Below are positions 1 through 7,643 of a stretch of 7,643 nucleotides of DNA, one piece after another. Location: the NCBI GenBank assembly GCA_020052115.1, contig JAGVPR010000191.1, forward strand, positions 1-7,643, read 5' to 3'. Each line of letters starts with the position of its first letter. The first letter of the stretch is position 1. The DNA is from Candidatus Eiseniibacteriota bacterium. GTDB lineage: Bacteria; Eisenbacteria; RBG-16-71-46; JAGVPR01. Below the pieces are notes generated by a model that saw only the letters and a list, made by a program, of their open reading frames with translations, was not told the origin of the DNA and ran no database searches. The position numbers were made by a program, and so were the translations under genes.

Positions 1-309
1 CGCGGGGTGACGAGCGGGCGCGGGGCTGCGGAGAGCGCGCTCTCCTCGCGTGAGGAGTACGAGCAGCGCAAGGCCACGAAACGGGCCCGGCAGCAGGCCG
101 AGCGGGGCGAGGTGCGCCGCAAGGGGGAGATCCAGGCGATAGAGGCGGAGATTCTCAATGTAGATGAGACTCTCGAGAACGTCGCCATGCAGATGGAGGA
201 CACCGGCGAGGACGCGGCCCGGCTCCTCTCGCTCTCGCGCCAATACGAACTGCTCGCCGCCAAGAAGGCGGAACTCTACAAGAAGTGGGAGGATCTGATC
301 GTTGGGTGA
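1..309 (+). CDS. ABC-F family ATPase, C-terminal fragment (5' end outside window)
   Basis: The reading frame is open from the first base and ends with TGA at 307-309, so this is the tail of a gene that begins to the left. The visible ~100 residues are highly charged and heptad-like: a run starting SREEYEQRK, then an Arg/Lys/Ala-rich helix, then EIQAIEAEIL, and finally LAAKKAELYKKWEDL. This matches the C-terminal coiled-coil domain of ABC-F proteins (the Uup/YkpA/EttA group), soluble duplicated-ATPase proteins that act on ribosomes or DNA rather than in transport. The pattern of two antiparallel helices ending in 'ELY.KWE.L' is typical of that domain. No ATPase motif lies inside the window, so the subfamily cannot be given. 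The GTG at 7 is in frame but is most likely an internal valine. The next gene overlaps the stop, which suggests an operon. Confidence 0.72.
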   Translation, partial: RGVTSGRGAAESALSSREEYEQRKATKRARQQAERGEVRRKGEIQAIEAEILNVDETLENVAMQMEDTGEDAARLLSLSRQYELLAAKKAELYKKWEDLIVG

Positions 310-880
310 GGCCTTGATCGAACTCGACCGGCGATTCGAGCGCTACCGTTCCTGGCCTCTCGAAGCGGCGATGTTCGCCGTCGTCATCTGCACGTTCGTT
401 GGCACGTTTCTCATGCTCCCCGATGTGCGCGCAGCCCTCAGGGCTCATGGAGTGGGCGGGGTGCCGGCGGCCTTCCTGGCCGCCCCGGCGTTCCAGGTGG
501 TGGTGCTGTTGCTCCTCGCGCTCCTCGCGCGCTGGGTGGCTCGGACGGAAAGGCCGTTCACACGATCCTGGGGAGAGCAGCGGCTCCTGCAGGAGCTTCG
601 GCACGGCGTCCCACCTCGGGTTCTCGAAGGAGCCGGGGTGATGGATGAGGCGGCCGTCGTGATCGAGGAGCGCGCGCGGCGCCTCGTCGTGCGCTTCCTC
701 ACATTCATCGGGCTCTTGCTGACGCTGCAGCTCGCCTATGTCCAGTTCATCGTTCTGTCGCTCGCTTCAGGGCACAACCCGAGCCGCGCGGGGGTGCTCA
801 TCGTCGCGCTCATCTCCTTGGGGATGGTGATCTTCGTGGCGGTGCAAACGGCGAGAGGGGTGAAGAGGAGGAAGAGGTAG
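302..880 (+). CDS. Four-helix integral membrane protein, function unknown
   Basis: I do not recognise a family. The 192-residue product has four hydrophobic segments, at about residues 21-39, 54-80, 129-155 and 163-183. A charged loop of about 48 residues (81-128) lies between the second and third, and the tail is strongly basic (RGVKRRKR). By the positive-inside rule, both ends and the central loop would be cytoplasmic. The chosen start is TTG at 302, because a GGGAGGAT sequence at 287-294 sits at a good distance in front of it. TTG at 314 is an in-frame alternative. The start overlaps the end of the ABC-F gene by 8 bases, so the two are probably translationally coupled. I see no catalytic motif or signal peptide cleavage site. 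The gene lies on the host side of the tRNA junction, so it is probably not part of the island. Confidence 0.7.
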   Translation: MGEALIELDRRFERYRSWPLEAAMFAVVICTFVGTFLMLPDVRAALRAHGVGGVPAAFLAAPAFQVVVLLLLALLARWVARTERPFTRSWGEQRLLQELRHGVPPRVLEGAGVMDEAAVVIEERARRLVVRFLTFIGLLLTLQLAYVQFIVLSLASGHNPSRAGVLIVALISLGMVIFVAVQTARGVKRRKR

Positions 881-907
881 AAGGGCGGGGGAAGGCGCCG
901 GGCTCGT

Positions 908-937
908 TTGACAGGCGGTCGCCCCCCGTGCTAGGTT
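908..937 (+). promoter_or_regulatory. Probable sigma-70 promoter of the tRNA-Glu gene
   Basis: A perfect -35 hexamer TTGACA lies at 908-913. After an 18-base spacer comes TAGGTT at 932-937, preceded by TGC (929-931), an extended -10 element. Transcription would start near 944, leaving a leader of about 40 bases before the tRNA at 985. The -10 hexamer matches the consensus at only three positions, as is common in GC-rich genomes, and the extended TG helps. No other plus-strand gene lies between this site and the tRNA, so the assignment to the tRNA is natural. Confidence 0.65.
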
Positions 938-984
938 TCGCTGGTTCGCTGTTCCTGCCCGCCCTCAGTGCGGCCCATCGAAAC

Positions 985-1062
985 GTCCCCATCGTCTAGT
1001 CTGGCCCAGGACACCGGCCCTTCAAGCCGGCGACGCGGGTTCAAATCCCGCTGGGGACGCCA
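985..1062 (+). tRNA. tRNA-Glu (anticodon TTC), CCA encoded
   Basis: A full cloverleaf can be folded. The acceptor stem pairs 985-991 with 1052-1058 (7 bp). The D arm lies at about 994-1012. The anticodon stem pairs CCGGC (1014-1018) with GCCGG (1026-1030), around a seven-base loop at 1019-1025. The T stem pairs GCGGG (1035-1039) with CCCGC (1047-1051), around TTCAAAT. The discriminator is G1059 and CCA is encoded at 1060-1062. Anticodon bases 34-36 are TTC (1021-1023), which reads glutamate codons, and the 5' half (GTCCCC...CGTCTAG...GGCCCAGGACACCG) is typical of bacterial tRNA-Glu. Base 33 is C1020 rather than the near-universal U. No terminator follows, because the island's recombinase gene starts overlapping from the opposite strand inside the tRNA. 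Confidence 0.93.
1022..1062. other. Candidate attL: 3' part of tRNA-Glu shared with the recombinase gene
   Basis: The 3' part of an intact tRNA gene directly abuts a site-specific recombinase gene that reads towards it, the classical arrangement at one end of an island integrated at a tRNA. The recombinase frame runs into the tRNA and stops at 1022-1024. The exact crossover core cannot be set from one junction. It should be a piece of 1022-1062 that is repeated at the other end of the island. I found no second copy of the T-arm/acceptor sequence in the window, so attR lies beyond the right edge. Confidence 0.55.
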
Positions 1063-2527
1063 TTCTTGATTCTGAGTCTTCCGACGGCTGCAGCAGTTTG
1101 AAAGCCAAGCACGTTGCGGCGGTTCCAAATCTCTCGCCGTCGAACTCCAATCCCTCGGGGAAGAAGACTTGCTGCAGCCGCTGCTTCTGATCGAGCGATG
1201 CTTCGCTCCAGAGGCCGCTGGCGTTCGTCAGGACGTGCTCGGCGAAGACCAGGATTCCTTCCACGTCTAGCTCCTCCAGCGTTGCGTCATGGAGCTCCAT
1301 TTCGGCCAGGGCGCGTTCCTCTCGGAGCTTGTCCCTCTGCCGCTCGTAGCTCGACTGATCGATCTTCTTCTGGAAGATGAAGGTCTCGTCAAGGTGGTCC
1401 TGCCGCTCCCGGAGCACTTGGACGCGCTTCTCGAGCGTTGCCCGGGTGGCCCGGCTCTCCAGCTGGCGCGTCCTCCAGGCGTCTCGGACGACCGCGTTGA
1501 ATAGCTTCATGTAGCCCGGGTCGGGCTGGAGCCGCTCTAGGAGATCCAGGAACGCCCGCTCGAGGTCGAGCTTTGCGACGCGCACGTGGTTCTTGCGGCA
1601 GCTGTAGTAGGCGTAGCGTCCGCTCCGGCCCCGGGACCAGCTGCCGGTCAGCGGGAGGCCGCACTCTGCGCACCGCGCGAAGCGCCGGAGCGGGAAGTCG
1701 GGGTGACTCCGCTCGTGCGGTGTGAGAACCGTTCCCTTGCCGGCCAGTCGAGCTTGGACGCAGTCGAAGAGTTTCTTCGGGATCAAGGCATCGAAGTCGC
1801 CGGGGCAGGAGATTCCCCAACTCGGCACGACGACGGCGCCAGTGTAGATTGGGTTCTTCAGCATCTTCTCGAAGGTTTGAGCCGACAGGTCTCGCCCTCC
1901 ACGTGTTCGTAGTCCAAGCGTCGTCAGGCGCCGGAGGATCTCTCGCTGCGAGAGGAGCCCTCGGGCGTAATCAGTGAAGCCACGCAGAACCAACTCCGCC
2001 CGCTCAGGGTCCGGCACCAGGCTCGGGCCGTGCTTCGTTCCACTCAGGTATCCGAGGGGCGCCTGGAATGTCCAGCGGCCCAGCTCAAGCGCAGCTCTCA
2101 TACCCGCCCGGGTCCGCTCCGCCTTGACGTCGTTGTCGAACTGGGCTGCGGAGGCCAGAATACCCTCGATGAATTTGCCAGCAGGCGAGTCGTCGATCGG
2201 TTCCGTGGCCGAGCGCAGAGTCACGCCCACGCCTCTGAGGAACCCTCTGATGACGTGGTGGTGCATCGCCTCGCGTGAGAACCTTGTCAGGCTGTAGACG
2301 ACGACACACCGCACGCAATGCTTGTTCTTCCTGCAGTACTCCAGCAGTCGCTTCAGCTGAGGGCGATCGGGTGACTTGGCGGATTCCCCCTCTTCCATGA
2401 AAACCTGGATGACCTCAAGCCCTTCCCGCTGGCAGTAGTCCCGACAGGCCTTCAGCTGGGTCGGGAGGCTCAGGTTCTCTGTCTGCTCCTTGGTCGAGAC
2501 CCGGCAGTAGATGATGGCGCCGCTCAT
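1022..2527 (-). CDS. Large serine recombinase (site-specific integrase)
   Basis: This enzyme cuts and rejoins DNA through a serine-DNA link to integrate or excise the element. Numbering below is from the longer start, ATG at 2557. The N-terminal resolvase domain (about 14-155) contains YCRVSTKEQ with nucleophile Ser21, SLTRFSRE at 89-96 and AERTRAGM near 147. A recombinase domain follows (about 165-270, including APLGY and KNPIYTGAVV). Next is a zinc ribbon with Cys296, Cys299, Cys320 and probably His324 (CAEC ... SCRKNH), then a charged coiled-coil region at about 365-425. I prefer ATG at 2527 (501 residues) because it overlaps the stop of the upstream small gene as ATGA; ATG at 2557 gives 511. 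Length fits the large serine recombinase class. The last 13 residues (MASPAGFEPASPA) are the antisense of tRNA-Glu, so the tail is probably a product of integration rather than a functional domain. Natural promoter elements were not identified. Confidence 0.93.
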   Translation of the reverse strand: MSGAIIYCRVSTKEQTENLSLPTQLKACRDYCQREGLEVIQVFMEEGESAKSPDRPQLKRLLEYCRKNKHCVRCVVVYSLTRFSREAMHHHVIRGFLRGVGVTLRSATEPIDDSPAGKFIEGILASAAQFDNDVKAERTRAGMRAALELGRWTFQAPLGYLSGTKHGPSLVPDPERAELVLRGFTDYARGLLSQREILRRLTTLGLRTRGGRDLSAQTFEKMLKNPIYTGAVVVPSWGISCPGDFDALIPKKLFDCVQARLAGKGTVLTPHERSHPDFPLRRFARCAECGLPLTGSWSRGRSGRYAYYSCRKNHVRVAKLDLERAFLDLLERLQPDPGYMKLFNAVVRDAWRTRQLESRATRATLEKRVQVLRERQDHLDETFIFQKKIDQSSYERQRDKLREERALAEMELHDATLEELDVEGILVFAEHVLTNASGLWSEASLDQKQRLQQVFFPEGLEFDGERFGTAATCLAFKLLQPSEDSESRMASPAGFEPASPA

Positions 2528-2841
2528 CGCCTGAGTCTCTTCCGCCTGTCGAGGCATTCTCTCATGGCGGCGTCTTCCGCTGCCGCTCGGTCCATGCCGC
2601 CGTCGAACTCGCGAATGGCAGCGCGCTCCTCGAACTCCTCGCGGAGCTCGGCCGGGAGTAGGCGGAGGATCGGCATCCAGGGCTCGCGGCCGGTGAGCGG
2701 GGGAGTGTCCGCGGATCTCTCTGCGGCGTCCAGGAGTGCATGGGCTAACGCATACATCTGGGCTCTCAGAGCCTCCAGATCGGCGTCAGGTACCCGGCAG
2801 GTCGGACCAAGCAGGTTTCGGCAGGTCCGGATCAGGAGCAT
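2524..2841 (-). CDS. Small recombinase-linked protein, function unknown
   Basis: A 105-residue product from ATG at 2841; a GAGGGTG element in the minus-strand sequence (2846-2852) is well placed as ribosome binding site. A TTG at 2871 would add ten residues rich in Arg and Cys and is less likely. The N-terminal part has three cysteine/arginine-rich turns (RTCRNLLGPTCR), followed by a helix (ADLEALRAQMYALAHALLDAAER). The C-terminal part reads ELREEFEERAAIREFDGGMD and then an Ala/Glu helix. The 'ERAAI.EFDGG..R.EAE' pattern resembles short proteins I associate with plasmids and islands, but I cannot name a function. The stop codon overlaps the recombinase start as ATGA, so the two are almost certainly co-translated. 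A role as accessory or directionality factor for the recombinase is only inference. There is no obvious HTH or catalytic motif. Confidence 0.62.
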   Translation of the reverse strand: MLLIRTCRNLLGPTCRVPDADLEALRAQMYALAHALLDAAERSADTPPLTGREPWMPILRLLPAELREEFEERAAIREFDGGMDRAAAEDAAMRECLDRRKRLRR

Positions 2842-2967
2842 TCTGCACCCTCGGGCGCATCTCCGCGCCAACTATCTTGGGGTTCAGACGTTTCCCGGTC
2901 CGTCGATTCCCATGGCTACGACTAGGGCTGTCTTCAGAACGACTAGCACTGAGCAGGCCGGCGGCTG

Positions 2968-2982
2968 GGACCGCGGCGGTCC
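2968..2982. repeat. Short perfect inverted repeat (possible operator)
   Basis: GGACCG at 2968-2973 and CGGTCC at 2977-2982 form perfect 6-base arms around CGG. It lies about 130 bases upstream of the ATG of the small recombinase-linked gene, a possible operator position. Such short GC palindromes arise easily by chance in this composition, so this is weak. Confidence 0.25.
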
Positions 2983-3338
2983 GTGCGCTAGGGGTTCCTC
3001 TGTGAGACGACGCCTCCCGTTTCTCAAGCCGCTCAGCTTGTCTCGGTCCAGCCGCCGCAGCGCGTGCGGCTCGTCGCAGGCTCATTAGCGAGACGTAGCT
3101 GCTGCCCAGTGAATGCCGGGGCACAAGGCGCGATTGCCTTAGCGCAGCACGTCGGACAACGTAGATTCGCACGGGTTCTGGCCAGAAGCATGTCCAGTAG
3201 TTTTGGACTTCGGCGCAAGGGGGGATCTTGAGCTTGAGGCCCGCGGTGGGTTCCGTTCTTCCTTCTTTTCGCCCGGTCAGAATCGAAAGTGCCCTGCTAG
3301 GCACTGGGAGTTTCGTCCCCGGCGCTGAGATTCCATTC

Positions 3339-3385
3339 TGTCAACCTGTCAACCTGGCGGGCTGTCAACCGGGCGGTTGTCAACC
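3339..3385. repeat. Four direct copies of TGTCAACC (with a 13-base palindrome)
   Basis: Exact copies of TGTCAACC lie at 3339-3346, 3347-3354, 3363-3370 and 3378-3385, with start-to-start steps of 8, 16 and 15 bases. A shorter match, GTCAACC, is at 3426-3432. The last full copy sits in a palindrome of CGGTTG (3374-3379), one central T, and CAACCG (3381-3386). On the minus strand each unit contains TTGACA, the -35 consensus, but no matching -10 element is seen at 16-18 bases. The near-multiple-of-eight spacing suggests a regulator or recombination-protein binding array, located 140-190 bases beyond the hsdR stop and about 500 bases in front of the small gene. What binds is unknown. Confidence 0.7.
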
Positions 3386-3528
3386 GAAGTGACTGCCGCG
3401 GCGCTGGCGAGGTCCCGCGGCCGCCGTCAACCGCTATGGGGGGCTCGGAAGGACCCGCGGCTGCCCGAAGCGCAGCTCGCCGCGATGGCTCCCCCCGGGG
3501 TCCTCTTGCTGCGCTTGCCCGCGATGCC

Positions 3529-6688
<3,160 letters not shown>

Positions 6689-6696
<8 letters not shown>

Positions 6697-7507
6697 CGAT
6701 CTTCTTTCGACTCGCCGCGCGGTACAGCTCCGGTTTCTCTTTCACGAGGTTCACCTCGTACCGCCGGCGGTCAAGAACCTCCAGAAAGGCCATCTCGAGG
6801 CCGGGTGCCACCTTCACCTTGCCCTTCGCCTCGGTCAAATCAACACCGGTCTGCTTGCAGAGTCTCTTGAGCAGCGTCCTATCGATGTTCTTGGTCTCCT
6901 CTTGCCCCCGGATCGACGCTAGATACCGCGCGGCCCGCGGGTGCTGGCCGGCGTACTCCTCGATGCCATCGAATTCCACGAACGGGAGATCCTTCTCGAT
7001 CGCCTCAATGTTCCTCGGAACCGCATCCAGGATTGCCTGCTGGAGCTTGCCCGCGAATTCGAAGCCGCTGGGTCGCAGAATGTGGACGGTGGCCGAGTCG
7101 ACGAGCAGGTCGAAGTCGCTGTCCAGTTTGAAGACGTCGTCGTCGATGAGCTTGAGAGAGTCCGAGACGAAGCGGATCAGTCGCTTCTTGAGGATGCCCT
7201 TGAACTGCGTCGCCCGGCGCAAGGCGGTCAACCGCCGCTTCTTCGTGTCCGTCAGCCGGGCGAAGTAGCAGAACACGTCCGATGGTTCGTCCAGTGCGGC
7301 ACCTTCGATGTCCACATTCGTCGCCTCGTGCAGCTCGCGAACGGAGGAGGCCATCTCGTCTCCCAGCGACAGGGTGAGGTACTCCGTGCTCCCGTGCTTC
7401 TCCGAGGGCTCGTACTTCGCTGGGCCGTCCTGGTCCTTCTGCATACCGTCCCAGGTCGCCTGGATCATCTCACGCAACGCGGCCTGTACGTCCGCACCCA
7501 CCGGCAC
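6689..7507 (-). CDS. DUF4868 / KwaB-like protein, 5' end cut by an insertion sequence
   Basis: I assign this to the DUF4868 family by eye. Numbering is from GTG at 7507. The central part reads FKLDSDFDLLVDSATVHIL (126-144), then a FEFAGKLQ helix, then DLPFVEFDGIEEY. It ends with a LASIRGQEE...LLKRLCKQTG stretch and a beta-like EVLDRRRYEVNLVKEKPELY close to the C-terminus, as in KwaB. KwaB is the DNA-binding partner of membrane protein KwaA in the Kiwa anti-phage system. No KwaA-like gene is adjacent. The frame continues in frame beyond 7507 to about 7543 and reads plausibly (DDGNGQTFVAVPVG), then meets the insertion-sequence end and a TGA at 7547-7549. The native start is therefore lost. GTG at 7507 or 7501 could give a shortened protein, though neither has a good ribosome site. 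The gene overlaps hsdR by 8 bases, implying a shared job. Confidence 0.62.
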
Positions 7508-7544
7508 GGCTACGAAGGTCTGCCCGTTGCCGTCGTCCCGGCCG

Positions 7545-7643
7545 TGTCAAGGGTCACCCAAATTTCCCCACCGGCGGTCATTGAAAAGTCCCCACCTCGG
7601 GTTGTGGGGATTCCTCGGCCGGCCTGAGAAGCCCGGCCTTGAG
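7545..7643. mobile_element. End of an IS21-family-like insertion sequence (partial)
   Basis: The plus strand changes character at 7545 to TGTCAAGGGTCACCC, followed by two similar 21-base units ending TCCCCACC. IS21-family elements have termini beginning TG and carry several short internal repeats of this kind (multiple terminal repeats), with GGTCA- and CCACC-type motifs in many members. The rest of the element, including the expected istA and istB genes, lies outside the window, so its orientation and completeness are unknown. The boundary is placed where the DUF4868 reading frame stops making sense. The family assignment rests on repeat architecture alone. Confidence 0.6.
7552..7596. repeat. 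Two 21-base direct repeats in the insertion-sequence end
   Basis: Unit one is 7552-7572 and unit two is 7576-7596, 24 bases apart start to start. Both have the form GGTCA, eight A/T-rich bases, TCCCCACC. The shared 5' and 3' blocks are identical (13 of 13), while the central eight bases differ (CCCAAATT against TTGAAAAG). This is the pattern of transposase-binding terminal repeats in IS21-like elements. Confidence 0.75.

Larger units (their letters stand above)
2842..3528. other. Gene-poor spacer between recombinase operon and hsdR
   Basis: About 690 bases with no gene I can support. Open frames exist on both strands, but they lack ribosome sites and have an unnatural mixture of Arg, Ser, Ala, Trp and Cys. 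The stretch holds the TGTCAACC repeats (3339-3385), a GGACCG/CGGTCC inverted repeat (2968-2982) and the ribosome site of the small gene. The promoter of the small gene and recombinase should lie here, but no clear -35/-10 pair stands out. No U-rich terminator hairpin follows the hsdR stop. Confidence 0.5.

Noticed and set aside
155..604. Minus-strand open frame of 149 codons across the ABC-F and membrane protein genes
   Set aside because: It covers the overlap of two well-supported plus-strand genes, has His/Arg/Pro-rich composition and no recognisable domain.
302..880. The four-helix membrane protein as the missing KwaA partner
   Set aside because: It has the right number of helices, but it lies on the opposite strand beyond the tRNA junction, about 5.8 kb from the KwaB-like gene, and is coupled to an ABC-F gene.
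2786..3304. Minus-strand open frame of 172 codons upstream of the small recombinase-linked gene
   Set aside because: It begins at GTG with no ribosome site, has low-complexity Arg/Ser/Ala content with scattered Trp and Cys, and overlaps the better supported gene. A shorter version from ATG near 3085 is no better.
3339..3385. CRISPR array or tandem promoters
   Set aside because: Repeat units of 8 bases with gaps of 0, 8 and 7 bases are far too short for CRISPR. The TTGACA boxes lack -10 partners at proper distance.
7545..7643. Right attachment site (attR) of the island
   Set aside because: The change of sequence at the right edge could have been an island border, but there is no copy of the tRNA-Glu 3' sequence there, and the paired 21-base repeats fit an insertion-sequence end better.

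Overview
The window is GC-rich bacterial DNA, and I read it as the junction between a host chromosome and an integrated mobile island. The lineage cannot be fixed from the sequence. High GC, bacterial-type promoter elements and a tRNA with an encoded CCA end fit a GC-rich proteobacterium, a myxobacterium-like organism or a similar group, but this is a loose inference.

Bases 1 to about 1062 look like the host side, all on the plus strand. They hold the C-terminal tail of an ABC-F ATPase, an overlapping gene for a four-helix membrane protein of unknown function, and a tRNA-Glu(TTC) gene with its own promoter. The tRNA has C instead of the near-universal U at position 33.

From the 3' end of the tRNA onward, every gene is on the minus strand and points towards the tRNA. 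This is the layout of an island integrated at a tRNA 3' end. Nearest the tRNA is a large serine recombinase whose last 13 codons are read antisense from the tRNA itself. It is coupled by an ATGA overlap to a 105-residue protein of unknown function. A stretch of about 690 bases without a convincing gene follows; it holds four copies of TGTCAACC and a 13-base palindrome.

Next is a complete type I restriction motor and nuclease subunit (HsdR). Its start overlaps the end of a gene that I assign, moderately confidently, to the DUF4868 family (KwaB of the Kiwa anti-phage system). No KwaA, HsdM or HsdS gene is present here; HsdM and HsdS would be expected further right. The 5' end of the DUF4868 gene is cut at about 7544 by what looks like the end of an IS21-family insertion sequence, with two 21-base terminal repeats, which runs off the right edge.

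Taken together, this is the left end (attL) of a defence-type island: recombinase module at the tRNA, then an HsdR plus KwaB-like pair, partly separated from its upstream genes by a later insertion. The most interesting point is the overlapping DUF4868-hsdR gene pair, a possible restriction-coupled variant of KwaB-like defence.
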